This document shows positions 1 to 8,324 of a stretch of DNA of 64,000 nucleotides, piece by piece. Under the pieces are notes generated by a model that was not told where the DNA came from, did not search any database, and saw only the letters and a list, made by a program, of their open reading frames with translations. A program made the translations under genes and the position numbers. Position 1 is the first letter of the stretch; each line of letters starts with the position of its first letter. Source of the DNA: a bacterium BMS3Bbin10. GTDB taxonomy: Bacteria; Pseudomonadota; Alphaproteobacteria; Rhizobiales; Methyloligellaceae. The stretch lies in assembly GCA_002897995.1 (NCBI GenBank), contig BDTT01000114.1, positions 26,368 through 90,367 on the forward strand, given 5' to 3'.

Positions 1-1612
1 TGTGCTCGGGAAAGACCTCGGCGAAGCCTTCTGCCTGCTCGATACGTTCACCGTCGAGGTGGCGCCCGGCGGAGTCGAAAATCTCTCCGGCGGGAATGAT
101 GTTGGTCCCCAGGTGGAGCTTGCGGGCGATCTCGCGTGCGATGGCCGTGTTGTCACCGGTCACCATCCTGACATCCAGACCCATGCTCTTGGCCTGCTCG
201 ATGGTCTGTACGGAATCGTCCCGAGGCGGGTCGAAAAGCGGCAGAAGTCCCAGGAACCGCCACTCTCCGTCGATATTTTTTCGTGCGACCCCGAGTGTGC
301 GGTAGCCCTTCTCGGCCAGCGCCGTGACCTTGCTTTGGATCCCGCGCCGCGTGACATCGTCGGGGGAGGCAAGCTCGAGGATCACCTGCGGTGCTCCCTT
401 GGCGACGCGAAACCCCTTGCCGCCGAACTCGATCTCCGCCTCGGCGCGTTTCCGGACGGGATCAAAGGGCTCGAAGCGAACCGTTTTGTAGCCCTTCAGC
501 TTGTCGCGGTCACCAAGCGCACTGAGCACGGCGGCGTCGATCGGGTCGTCTTCCGCCTCGGGATTCGATGCCAATGCGGCACATAGGAGGAGTTCGTCCG
601 TATCCTTCGCCGCCACCACCGCCGGATCGCCGGCGACGAGTTCGTTCTTGGTTAGCGTTCCGGTCTTGTCCGAGCACAGCACGTCCATGCCCGCCATTTC
701 CTCGATCGACACCAATCGCGAGACGATGGCCTTCATGCGCGCCAATTTGACCGCGCCGACGGCCATGGTGACCGAAAGCACGGCGGGAAGGGCGACGGGG
801 ATCGCCGCCACGGTCAGGATCAGGGCAAACAGGATGGTTTCTACAAACGGATCCTGACGGAACAGCGCCACCATCAGGATCAGGGCAACCAGCCCCAGGG
901 TGATGAGAATGAGGAAATTGCCGATCCTGAGCACAGCCTGCTGGAAATGGGACGTGGCGCCCGCGCTCTCCACCAGCTTGGCCGTGCGGCCGAAATAGGT
1001 TTGTGCGCCGGTCGCCGTCACCACGGCCTTCATCTCCCCCATCTTTGCGACGGAGCTCGAATAGGCTGTATCGCCGACGGCTTTGTCGACCGGCAATGAC
1101 TCGCCGGTCAGGGCGGATTGATCGACGCTCAGATACTCGCCCTCGACGAGCCTGACATCCGCGGGAATGATATTGCCCAGACGCAGCAGGATGACGTCGC
1201 CAGGCACGACATCGTGCGCCGTGATGCTGCGCCAGGCGCCGTCGCGCAAGACCCTGGCCTTCAGCGCCAGGGTTTTCTTCAGCGCCGCAATCGCGTTGTC
1301 GGCCTTGAATTCCTCCCAGAATCCGACCCCTGCGTTAATCAGGAGCATGATTGAGATGATGGCGAAGTCCTCCCAGTGCTGAGCGATAGCCGAGAGCGCC
1401 GCGGCGACTTCGATCATCCAGGGGATCGGACCCCAGAAGAAAGACAGGAACCTTATGTATGGGCGGGTGTGTTTTTCTTCGATGGCGTTCGGGCCATATG
1501 CCGCCAAGCGGCGTGCGGCCTCTGCTTGGCTGAGGCCGGTTTCCAGGTTGGTTCCGAGCTGGCCGGAGATTCCGTCCACCTTGTGAGGCTCGGCCGGGTT
1601 GGTTTGGTTCAA
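1..1612 (-). CDS. Proton-efflux P-type ATPase, 5' part (gene runs off the window)
   Basis: The minus strand reads open from a TTG at 1612 to the window edge, so about 537 N-terminal residues are visible and the C-terminal membrane domain is missing. The order is cytoplasmic N-terminus, two membrane segments (FWGPIPWMIEVAAALSAI...), the actuator motif LTGES, another membrane pair with the PVALPA turn, then the phosphorylation motif DKTGTLTKNE near 642-672, and later KGAP and MVTGDN of the nucleotide-binding and hinge region. This matches plasma-membrane H+-ATPases of type IIIA. The TTG start is chosen because GGAGGA lies just upstream and no other start is in frame. Expected role: proton export coupled to ATP hydrolysis. 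Substrate is inferred from family resemblance only. Confidence 0.9.
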   Translation of the reverse strand, partial: MNQTNPAEPHKVDGISGQLGTNLETGLSQAEAARRLAAYGPNAIEEKHTRPYIRFLSFFWGPIPWMIEVAAALSAIAQHWEDFAIISIMLLINAGVGFWEEFKADNAIAALKKTLALKARVLRDGAWRSITAHDVVPGDVILLRLGNIIPADVRLVEGEYLSVDQSALTGESLPVDKAVGDTAYSSSVAKMGEMKAVVTATGAQTYFGRTAKLVESAGATSHFQQAVLRIGNFLILITLGLVALILMVALFRQDPFVETILFALILTVAAIPVALPAVLSVTMAVGAVKLARMKAIVSRLVSIEEMAGMDVLCSDKTGTLTKNELVAGDPAVVAAKDTDELLLCAALASNPEAEDDPIDAAVLSALGDRDKLKGYKTVRFEPFDPVRKRAEAEIEFGGKGFRVAKGAPQVILELASPDDVTRRGIQSKVTALAEKGYRTLGVARKNIDGEWRFLGLLPLFDPPRDDSVQTIEQAKSMGLDVRMVTGDNTAIAREIARKLHLGTNIIPAGEIFDSAGRHLDGERIEQAEGFAEVFPEH

Positions 1613-1755
1613 TGTGAGTTCCTCCGCAAATCGCCGATATCTGGACGGCTCTCCCACACGTATCGGGGGCCGCCTCTTAAGCTGGGCGCGATATCTCCAG
1701 TGGTGTGGCGACCCTCCGAAATGGCCGCCGCCCTTCCTGCCCCGGCCGCGCCAGG

Positions 1756-1983
1756 CTATTGATGCCTTTCGCCCCTTGCCGAGAGCGCCCGAGAATCGGT
1801 TTGAAGCCGCTCTTTTGCGAAGCGCACCATCTCCTGGTTCAAAGCCGCGGCACTCTCGATCAATGCCTGACTGGCCTGCGCATGGGCCGAGAACACATTG
1901 CCGTTAAATGCGGTCATCTAGAACTCCGGGAACAGGAGGCTAGCCTCGTTTGCTTGGGCGGTTTTGTCAGTTGCTTTGCTCAT
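1756..1983 (-). pseudogene. Phasin-like gene remnant split by an in-frame amber codon
   Basis: An ATG at 1983 with a GAAAGGAAAG ribosome site opens a frame coding MSKATDKTAQANEASLLFPEF, then a TAG at 1918-1920. The next codon is ATG and the same frame continues for 53 residues (MTAFNGNVFSAHAQASQALI...LNQEMVRFAKERLQTDS) before a stop at 1756-1758. The alanine/glutamine-rich helix, with an N-terminal 'F' patch and the RFAKERLQ segment, resembles the start of polyhydroxyalkanoate-granule phasins, which usually run 100-150 residues. Amber codon plus premature end suggest decay; a two-peptide arrangement or a sequencing error is possible. Family assignment rests on recognition only. Confidence 0.4.
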
Positions 1984-2494
1984 CAGTCTTTCCTTTCTTG
2001 ATGAAAGATTGTTACTCTGAGAGTTGGGAACCAACATGCCGACACGCAAGTCCCGTTCTTGGTCCAAAGTGGCCGCCCTCAGAAAACCGCTACTCGCGCT
2101 ACCGGAAGGAGGCAGCGACCCTCAACCGTCTGCGCCGACCTCGTTTCGCCCAATAGACCCGGTGCAGTCGATCTGCAGATACAGCCGCGGCGACTGTATA
2201 AAATTTTGGCGGGGGACAATGGTCCGAATTCAAACCAGTCCATCGCCGACGCCAATAGCGGTTTGCCGGAATGCGCCAATTCTTCCGCCGCATGCCACTT
2301 GAAAATCAGCCGCGAACCGTATCTGCGAAAATAGCGAATGAGATATTTGCAGTACTCGGGTACAGATTGCCGGACCTCAGCGTCTCTCAGGGTCGGCTGA
2401 TCAGCGCGGCAGCCCCGTAAGGCCCGGAAATGCCGGCAAGAAATTCAATGCCTGGAATGGCTCTGTATCCAGTGATCTCAATGTATTAACTGGC
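1984..2494. other. Intergenic stretch with no recognised gene
   Basis: About 500 bases between the phasin-like remnant and tRNA-Ser. Several short open frames exist on both strands, but none has a good ribosome site or a recognisable product. The part nearest 1984 must carry any promoter of the phasin-like remnant. Confidence 0.5.
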
Positions 2495-2584
2495 TGGCGG
2501 AGAGAGAGGGATTCGAACCCTCGAGACGGTTACCCGCCTACACGCTTTCCAAGCGTGCGCCTTCAGCCACTCGGCCACCTCTCC
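2495..2584 (-). tRNA. tRNA-Ser (anticodon GGA)
   Basis: The minus strand folds as a class II tRNA of 90 nt: acceptor GGAGAGG pairs with CCTCTCC across the ends, the D-arm region is GGCCGAGTGGCTGAAGGC, the anticodon stem-loop is CGCTT-GGA-AAGCG, a long variable arm follows, and the T-arm is GGTTCGAATCC. CCA is encoded at 2495-2497. Anticodon GGA reads UCC/UCU serine codons. Confidence 0.97.
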
Positions 2585-2650
2585 TAACCATTTGCACTTC
2601 GCAAGAAACCTTCCCCATGACTGCAGATAAGCGCATGCCCCTGCAAAAAA

Positions 2651-2676
2651 CTGCATATGGCGAACGCCATATGCAG
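2651..2676. repeat. Perfect 12-bp inverted repeat with AA loop
   Basis: CTGCATATGGCG, AA, CGCCATATGCAG forms a perfect 12-bp hairpin. Its outer part also repeats in inverted form: GCCCCTGCA at 2637-2645 matches TGCAGGGGC at 2672-2680. It directly abuts the tRNA-Ser fragment at 2680-2706. Confidence 0.8.
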
Positions 2677-2679
2677 GGG

Positions 2680-2706
2680 CGCCTTCAGCCACCCGGCCAT
2701 CTCTTC
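2680..2706 (-). repeat. Partial duplicate of the tRNA-Ser 5' end
   Basis: The minus strand carries about 27 bases closely matching the 5' end of the tRNA-Ser at 2558-2584 (GGCCGRGTGGCTGAAGGCGC shared), with about three mismatches. There is no anticodon arm, so it cannot be a tRNA. It may be a leftover of integration at the tRNA or a simple duplication. Confidence 0.7.
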
Positions 2707-2887
2707 GGGTGCTGCTCAAACAGATTCTGCCTGGCCCCGCTGGCGAAACGAATTATACCATGCACCGGTGGCGCGCAAGCATCTGCAATGGCGCTTTCAT
2801 CGTACATTATTTGAATAGGCGGGTCCGAATACCTATTTCCCTGCCAGACGAACTGTTCAACCTATTTGCGGGACGGAGAAAAAACCG

Positions 2888-3205
2888 ATGATGATGTTAC
2901 GCGTCCTGGGAGTATGGTCGCTTCTCCTCGCCATGGTCGTCCTGACGATCGACGGGACCAAATCCCTCGCCTCCAGCGAAGGGCAATGGATTGCGACGCC
3001 GCTTGGCGAGCACTGGTTCAAGCTCGATGCCGCCAGCCTGAACGCGGCGCAGGCGGCCATCGAACGCTATGTGAGCCCGACATTGTGGGATCCGGTCATC
3101 GTGTCGTTTCTACAGGTGCCGAGCTGGATCATCTTCGGCGTGCTTGGCCTGGCCCTGTACTGGTGCGGGCGCAAACGCCGCCGCATCAATGTGTATGACA
3201 ATTAG
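2888..3205 (+). CDS. Small membrane protein of unknown function (105 aa)
   Basis: Two hydrophobic segments (about residues 5-22 and 75-93) enclose a roughly 50-residue polar stretch; the tail GRKRRRINVYDN is strongly basic, which suggests a cytoplasmic C-terminus by the positive-inside rule. Three ATG codons in a row begin the frame; the first is used, with GGACGGAG about ten bases upstream. I do not recognise the family and nothing nearby tells its role. It is followed by a long perfect inverted repeat that could terminate it. Confidence 0.7.
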   Translation: MMMLRVLGVWSLLLAMVVLTIDGTKSLASSEGQWIATPLGEHWFKLDAASLNAAQAAIERYVSPTLWDPVIVSFLQVPSWIIFGVLGLALYWCGRKRRRINVYDN

Positions 3206-3229
3206 GGCGGTTTCGATGGAAACCGAAGG

Positions 3230-3313
3230 GCCCGGCCACCCGCTCCCCCTTGCCCAACCACCCCGCAATGGTACCCTTGGGGTGGTTGGGCAAGGGGGAG
3301 CGGGTGGCCGGGC
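3230..3313. repeat. Perfect 35-bp inverted repeat, 14-base loop
   Basis: Arms 3230-3264 and 3279-3313 are exact reverse complements (GCCCGGCCACCCGCTCCC... / ...GGGAGCGGGTGGCCGGGC). The loop is GCAATGGTACCCTT. It lies between an unknown membrane-protein gene and msrA. It is far longer than a usual terminator and lacks a T-run, so it may be a palindromic mobile repeat that can also stop transcription. Confidence 0.9.
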
Positions 3314-3369
3314 GACTCTAACCAAACTAGACCCGCCCTGGCGCGGGTTCGGGCCGCAGGAGGGCCTTC

Positions 3370-4002
3370 ATGTTTTTCCGCAAGCCCATTGAAATGCCGG
3401 CCGCCGCCACCGCATTGCCCGGACGCGATGAGCCACTGGCCACGGCGAAGACGCATTTCGTATCCGGACACGCACTCAAAGGGCCCTATCGGGAGGAAAC
3501 CCGTAAGGCGATGTTCGGAATGGGCTGTTTCTGGGGCGCGGAGAAACTGTTCTGGCAACTGGACGGCGTTCACGTAACGGGCGTGGGCTATGCGGCCGGC
3601 TTTACGCCCAACGCCACTTACGAAGAGGTCTGTTCGGGACAGACCGGCCATAATGAAGTGGTGCTGGTGGTCTTCGACCCGGCGCGCGTCTCCTATGGAG
3701 ACCTGCTCAAAACCTTCTGGGAGGGGCATGACCCGACCCAGGGCATGCGCCAGGGAAACGACGCCGGCACCCAGTACCGCTCCGGCATCTATGTTTATGG
3801 CAAAGCCCAGCGCGCGCAGGCGCAAGACTCAAAACACGCCTATGCGGCCTTGCTCAAGGCGCGTGGATACGGCCCCGTGACCACCGAAATTCTGGATGCG
3901 CCGGAATTCTATTTCGCGGAAGACTGTCACCAGCAATATCTGGCGAAAAATCCGAGCGGCTATTGCGGCCTCGGCGGCACGGGCGTTGCGGCGGGGGCTT
4001 AA
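3370..4002 (+). CDS. msrA: Peptide-methionine (S)-S-oxide reductase MsrA
   Basis: Reduces S-epimers of methionine sulfoxide in proteins, recycled by thioredoxin. The catalytic motif GCFWGAE has its cysteine at residue 53; [14 protein letters not shown] and the DPTQ...[13 protein letters not shown] signature follow, and a resolving cysteine is likely at residue 199 (GYCGLGGTG). Length (210 aa) is usual for forms with an N-terminal extension of about 45 residues. AGGAGG precedes the ATG at the right distance. The gene is alone on this strand and converges on a DUF2237 gene with stop codons nearly touching. No signal peptide is apparent, so it should act in the cytoplasm. Confidence 0.96.
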   Translation: MFFRKPIEMPAAATALPGRDEPLATAKTHFVSGHALKGPYREETRKAMFGMGCFWGAEKLFWQLDGVHVTGVGYAAGFTPNATYEEVCSGQTGHNEVVLVVFDPARVSYGDLLKTFWEGHDPTQGMRQGNDAGTQYRSGIYVYGKAQRAQAQDSKHAYAALLKARGYGPVTTEILDAPEFYFAEDCHQQYLAKNPSGYCGLGGTGVAAGA

Positions 4003-4388
4003 ACCAGATCGATGGCGTAGCGTTTCAGATCCTCGATCGACACAACTTCCAGCGTCGCCTCATGGGTGGCGCGCAGGACGACGCGCGGCGCCATGTCCGC
4101 CTGCAAAGCTTCCTTCCAGCGTTCCGCGCACAGGCACCAGCGGTCGCCCGGATTGAGCCCCGGAAAGCCGAATTCGGGCAGCGGCGTCGACAGATCATTG
4201 CCGCGTATCTTGGAAAAGCTCAAGAATTCCGCCGTCATCTCGACGCACACCGTATGAAGCCCAACATCGTCCTCGCCGGTATGGCAGCACCCGGAGCGGT
4301 AGAATCCGGTCATCGGACGGTTCGAGCACATCTCGATGAACTCGCCAAAGACGTTGCGTTGCCGGTCCAGCTCTTCCTGCAAGCTCAT
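3999..4388 (-). CDS. DUF2237 family protein
   Basis: A 129-aa protein with the features of this bacterial family: [20 protein letters not shown] near residues 28-47, then [28 protein letters not shown] and a conserved C-terminal [15 protein letters not shown]. The biochemical role is unknown. The clustered Cys/His residues could bind metal, which is inference. The ATG at 4388 overlaps the stop of the upstream mepA in an ATGA arrangement, and GGAGAGGAAG lies upstream, so the two genes are translationally coupled. A longer open frame continues upstream but only overlaps mepA in another frame. Confidence 0.9.
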   Translation of the reverse strand: MSLQEELDRQRNVFGEFIEMCSNRPMTGFYRSGCCHTGEDDVGLHTVCVEMTAEFLSFSKIRGNDLSTPLPEFGFPGLNPGDRWCLCAERWKEALQADMAPRVVLRATHEATLEVVSIEDLKRYAIDLV

Positions 4389-5488
4389 CTGGGCTTCCTC
4401 TCCGGCGGCGGTATTTGCGCCGGACGCTTTGGCGCCGGCGCCGCGATCCCCCTCAACCACGGCAGATTGGGGTCTGTTGTCGTCTTGGCGGCTGCGGGCC
4501 GCACCAGTGGAGGGACCGCAGCGCGTTTGGGGATGGGACCCGATTGCGTGCGCCGGGGCAAAGAGCCTGCATCCGCATCCAGCACGGAGCGGCAGGCCGG
4601 CGGCAAATCGGCCATGCGCAACTCCCTGCGCTTTGGCGCTTTTTTCGCCGGATCCTTTTTTTTGGTCTTGCTCCACTTCTCGGCCGCCGCGAGCTTTTTC
4701 ATCCAGTCCGTGAGCTGGGGGCCGCAGCCATCCCCGGCCGGCGGCGGTTTCTGGTTTACGCATCCCGCCACCCCGGCAGGGCATTTGAGCCTGAGATGAA
4801 AGTGATAATTATGCGACCACCAGGGCCTGACCTTGCGCAGCCAGGCCCGGTCCTCGCCCGCCGCGTCGCACAAGGCGCGCTTCACCGCCGGGTGGACAAA
4901 AATCCGTGCGGTTTCGCGATAGGATACAACGCGCTTCAGCAAGGTCACATATTCCGGCTTCCAGTTCTTCTTGATGACCTGTTTGCCGTAAACCTCCGCG
5001 AGCTTTATCGACCAGCTGTCGGCGCGCTCCTTCCTGGTCATCGCGCGTGCGGGCTTGGGCTTGTACCAGATGTCGGCATCCAGGCCGCTCTGGTGGCTTT
5101 TGTGGCCGCCGAGCATGGGGCCGCCGCGCGGCTGCGCCATATCGCCGATCAGCAGGCCCGGCCAGCCATCTTTCTCCTGCAAGTCGGTGGCGAAACGCTG
5201 CAGGAACTTGATCAGCAGCGGGTGGCCCCAGTTGCGGTTGCGTTGCAGCTTCATGGCCTCCCAGGCCGGTCCGCTTACAGGGAGGCTTTGCCCGCCGGCG
5301 AGGCATCCCCTGGCATATGAACCGATTGAGCGGGCGGAGAGGGCCGCGGAAGTCTTCTGGGTGCCGAAAAGTTTTTTTGCGGCCGGTTCCGCGGCGGCCG
5401 GGACGGCAGCGGCGAGCAATCCACCGGCGGCAATCAGCCCGAATGCGGCCCCCGCCCATCTGGCCGGGGACGAAGTGCGGCGGTGCAT
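4385..5488 (-). CDS. mepA: Penicillin-insensitive murein endopeptidase MepA
   Basis: A periplasmic LAS-type zinc metallopeptidase that cuts D-Ala-mDAP cross-links in peptidoglycan. An N-terminal hydrophobic segment ending AAAEPAA (to about residue 35) is a likely signal peptide. Metal and catalytic motifs are present: GGHKSHQSGLDADIW (H129, H132, D137, D139) and WSHNYHFHLR (H226, H229, H231). At 367 aa it is longer than the E. coli enzyme because of a Lys/Pro-rich C-terminal tail after about residue 275. That tail has low complexity and ends in PPERKPR. It overlaps the DUF2237 gene by four bases. Confidence 0.95.
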   Translation of the reverse strand: MHRRTSSPARWAGAAFGLIAAGGLLAAAVPAAAEPAAKKLFGTQKTSAALSARSIGSYARGCLAGGQSLPVSGPAWEAMKLQRNRNWGHPLLIKFLQRFATDLQEKDGWPGLLIGDMAQPRGGPMLGGHKSHQSGLDADIWYKPKPARAMTRKERADSWSIKLAEVYGKQVIKKNWKPEYVTLLKRVVSYRETARIFVHPAVKRALCDAAGEDRAWLRKVRPWWSHNYHFHLRLKCPAGVAGCVNQKPPPAGDGCGPQLTDWMKKLAAAEKWSKTKKKDPAKKAPKRRELRMADLPPACRSVLDADAGSLPRRTQSGPIPKRAAVPPLVRPAAAKTTTDPNLPWLRGIAAPAPKRPAQIPPPERKPR

Positions 5489-5670
5489 CGGTGCTATTTC
5501 CCCCTCGCGCGGACATCACGGATTTGTGGAGACGTTAGCACATAATATGGCCGCATTGCGAAATGCATATCCTTAGCTCCGCAACCCGTGTTCCAGGCTG
5601 GCGATACAGATGTTGATGGCGTAATCTGCGGCATTGCGGCATCCCTCGCCGCCATGGCATCTTCAGGCGC

Positions 5671-6225
5671 ATGCTCCGGAAAAGCACCATATTGATGATT
5701 GGACTGTCGGCCGCGCTGAGCGCCTGCACCACGCTTTCGCGCGAAGAGTGCTCAAGCGGCGACTGGCGGAAGATCGGCGTTCAGGACGGCAGCGACGGCC
5801 GTCCCGCCGAACGCTTCAACCGGCATGTGAAGGCCTGCGGGCGGGAGGGCACCGCGCCGGACCGGGAGTTGTATCTGGCCGGACGGCAGAAGGGGCTCGC
5901 AACCTATTGCACGTCCGTGCGCGGCTACCGCGAAGGCGCGCTGGGGCAGAAATATTATGGCGTCTGCCCGCCGCAGTCCGAGGGCCAGTTCCAGACCGGC
6001 TTCAAGCTGGGCGACAGCATTTATCGCCTGGAAGCACAAATCAGCGACATGAATGATGCCTTTTTCGCCGCCAGCCAGGGGCTTCAAAACAAATCCATTT
6101 CCGATTCCGAAAGGACGCGTCTCAGCCAGGAACAGACCAGGCTTCAAGCCGAGGAAGTCCGTTTGAACGAAGAACTGAAACGCCTGAGAGCCCAGGCCGA
6201 CGCGCTGGTCGCCGCCGCAAGATAA
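5671..6225 (+). CDS. DUF2799 family lipoprotein
   Basis: A 184-aa protein that starts with a lipoprotein signal; the lipobox LSAC places the acylated cysteine at residue 19. The body fits the DUF2799 family: SGDWRKIGVQDG, then FNRHVKACGREG...RELYLAGRQKGLATYCTS and GYREGALGQKYYGVCPPQSE. Function is unknown. The last 50 residues (SERTRLSQEQTRLQAEEVRL...) form a charged coiled coil. It is probably anchored to the inner or outer membrane on the periplasmic side. No operon partner is evident: the next gene is convergent. Confidence 0.88.
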   Translation: MLRKSTILMIGLSAALSACTTLSREECSSGDWRKIGVQDGSDGRPAERFNRHVKACGREGTAPDRELYLAGRQKGLATYCTSVRGYREGALGQKYYGVCPPQSEGQFQTGFKLGDSIYRLEAQISDMNDAFFAASQGLQNKSISDSERTRLSQEQTRLQAEEVRLNEELKRLRAQADALVAAAR

Positions 6226-6252
6226 ACGAGATACTCCGCCGCGGAACAGGCT

Positions 6253-7062
6253 CTAGCGCCTTGTCCCCTCCCAAGCCAGTTCATTGTCCCAGACTTTCCT
6301 GGGCATGGGCAGCCCGGCGAAGGCTTCATCTCCCAGGGGGTCATCCGGCGCCAGGCCCAGCGTCTCCAGGACGAGCATCAGCTGGCGCGTATGCTGCCCG
6401 GAGTGCCAGCAGGTGCGCTCCAGAACTTCATGCAGAGTGACCTCGCCGTAATAGACCTTGCCCGGCTGCGTAAAATCAGTGTCCGCGCCGCCGTTTTCCC
6501 ACCAGCCGTTCACCCGCTCCATCACACCGTCCGCATAGTCCAGCACGTCATCGCGTGTCGCCATTTCCGGCGGCGGCTTGCTTGCCAGCGCTTCATAGGT
6601 ATAGGGCGCGTCATGCTCTACCCGGTCCAGGAACAACTCCGGGATCTGGAAGATATGGTAGGCCAGTTCACGATAGGTGCGAGGCCGGCCGGGCAGGAGC
6701 GTGTCGAGGTGCTCGTCGGGAATCTGGCCGGCGAAGCGCCGCGCGCCGCCCAGAATTCCATTCAGCCGCGTCATCATGCCGGCGGGCGCAAGCATGTCAT
6801 GGCCGCCCCACTCAAATCCCGCGATCCGCGCAACGTCGCGGAACACCGCGCCGTTGGCCCAGTCTTTCCCGCGCGCGACAATTGGCACCTGCCGCACGCC
6901 GAGCTCCTGAAGTTCGGCAAATCCGTTATTGTCCTCCAGGACATTCACGGATTCGGATTCGACGCCATTGTCGATCAGGAATTCCTTGGTCTTCAGGCAG
7001 CTGGAGCAGCCGGGCTGCCAATACACCTTTAAGGGTGCTCTGCCGGGCGCTGCTGCGCTCAT
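6253..7062 (-). CDS. Glutaredoxin domain fused to a DinB-like domain
   Basis: Residues 10-80 form a glutaredoxin-like fold with the redox pair in PGCSSCLKTKEFL and the cis-proline segment RQVPIVARG. From about 95 to the end the protein looks like a DinB/YfiT four-helix bundle; candidate metal-ligand histidines are in ELAYHIFQIPELF, EVTLHEVLERTCWHSGQHTRQL. Such proteins may handle thiol-dependent reactions, but no substrate can be named. The start at 7062 is preferred over one seven codons upstream because AGGAGGG lies six bases before it. It would be a cytoplasmic protein of 269 aa. Confidence 0.85.
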   Translation of the reverse strand: MSAAAPGRAPLKVYWQPGCSSCLKTKEFLIDNGVESESVNVLEDNNGFAELQELGVRQVPIVARGKDWANGAVFRDVARIAGFEWGGHDMLAPAGMMTRLNGILGGARRFAGQIPDEHLDTLLPGRPRTYRELAYHIFQIPELFLDRVEHDAPYTYEALASKPPPEMATRDDVLDYADGVMERVNGWWENGGADTDFTQPGKVYYGEVTLHEVLERTCWHSGQHTRQLMLVLETLGLAPDDPLGDEAFAGLPMPRKVWDNELAWEGTRR

Positions 7063-7287
7063 CGCCTGCCCTCCTGCTTTCATGAGAATTCCGGCAGTTT
7101 GTCATAACCGCCCCGGGAAACCAAACGGTCTCGATGAGGCAAAACCAGTGCGCAGGCGCCCGCGATGAGCGATAGACAATTTTTGGTGAGTTCAGTATCC
7201 ATTGCCTCCTCCGGCCCTGCGACAATACCCACATTGGTGTTAGGGTCCGGACCTTGGGGCCTGTTCATGGCATGGGAGTTTTCAGAT

Positions 7288-8262
7288 ATGTCGTCATTGG
7301 GCGATTGGCAGGTTCCCCCGGCGGCACAGCCGCGGCCCGAAGACTATGATTTTGACCTCGACGCCGTGCTTGGGGCGGTGGTCTCCGTGCGCACGCTTAT
7401 CCCGTCTGACGCCTTTACCTCCGAAACCCTCGGCGATGAGCGGCGCGGCAATGGCGTGCTGATCTCCGGCGGCCTCGTTCTTACCATCGGCTATCTGGTG
7501 GTCGAAGCGGAAACGATCTGGCTCGGTTTCTCCGACGGCTCCGCCGTGCAGGGCCATACGCTCGGCTACGATCAGGAAACGGGACTTGCGCTCATTCAGC
7601 CGCTGGCCCGTATCGACTTCCCGGTGCTGGACCTCGGCGATTCCTCCGTCGCCGGCGCCGACGAGCGGGTCGTCATCGGCGCGCCGGGGGGGCGGAAACG
7701 CTCGATCGCCGCGCATATCGTCGCCCGGCAGGAATTCGTCGGCTATTGGGAATATCTGCTCGAGGAAGCCATCTTCACCGCCCCGGCCCATCCCCATTGG
7801 GGCGGCGCGCCGCTCATCGATTGCAAGGGCAAGCTGATCGGCATCGGCTCCCTGCAGCTTCAGGCGGCGGACGATGACGGCGGCGAATTGCCGCTCAATA
7901 TGTGTGTCCCGATCAACCTGTTGAAGCCGATCTTAAGCGGCCTGAAAAAGCTCGGCCGCGCCGACCGGCCCGTGCGGCCGTGGCTGGGGCTCTACAGCGC
8001 CGACATCGAAGGCGAAGTGGTCATACTCGAACTGGCGCAAAATGGACCCGCCGAGCGCGCCGGGGTATATGCGGGCGACATCGTCGTTTCGGTCGCCGGC
8101 GAGGACGTGCTCGATCTGGCGGATTTTTACCGCAAGGTCTGGCGGCTCGGCGATGCGGGCGTCGAGGTGGCGCTGACCGTGGCGCGCGAACAGGGCCCGG
8201 TGGCGCTGCGCATCGTTTCCGGCGACCGCAACGCGCTGTTGAAGCGCCCGAGCGTGCATTAG
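7288..8262 (+). CDS. S1C (DegP/HtrA-like) protease homologue with PDZ domain, catalytic residues lost
   Basis: Residues 1-220 follow the trypsin-like fold of HtrA proteins, and about 235-315 form a PDZ domain (PWLGLYSADIEGEVVILEL...GPAERAGVYAGDIVVSVAGEDV). The positions expected to hold the catalytic His and Ser are replaced: SGGLVLTIGYLVVEAE has Tyr where HtrA has 'AHVV', and HPHWGGAPLID replaces GNSGGPL. It is therefore probably a non-proteolytic binding protein. No signal peptide is seen. The start at 7288 has GGGAG upstream; the frame stays open to 7165, but the extra sequence is unlike the family start (SLGDWQVPPAAQPRPEDYDFDLD). It is followed by a cysteine-hydrolase-like gene on the same strand. 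Confidence 0.85.
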   Translation: MSSLGDWQVPPAAQPRPEDYDFDLDAVLGAVVSVRTLIPSDAFTSETLGDERRGNGVLISGGLVLTIGYLVVEAETIWLGFSDGSAVQGHTLGYDQETGLALIQPLARIDFPVLDLGDSSVAGADERVVIGAPGGRKRSIAAHIVARQEFVGYWEYLLEEAIFTAPAHPHWGGAPLIDCKGKLIGIGSLQLQAADDDGGELPLNMCVPINLLKPILSGLKKLGRADRPVRPWLGLYSADIEGEVVILELAQNGPAERAGVYAGDIVVSVAGEDVLDLADFYRKVWRLGDAGVEVALTVAREQGPVALRIVSGDRNALLKRPSVH

Positions 8263-8324
8263 GTGGAATGAAAGACACCACTCATGCCGGCGGCGGCCGG
8301 ATATGGGTGGCAGTGTGAGAAGCG

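Noticed and set aside
2486..2719. Minus-strand open frame of 77 codons over tRNA-Ser
   Set aside because: Its [16 protein letters not shown] segment is simply the translation of the tRNA gene, a well-known false ORF.
4809..5519. Long minus-strand frame overlapping mepA
   Set aside because: mepA in the adjacent frame has clear catalytic motifs and a signal peptide; this one has none.
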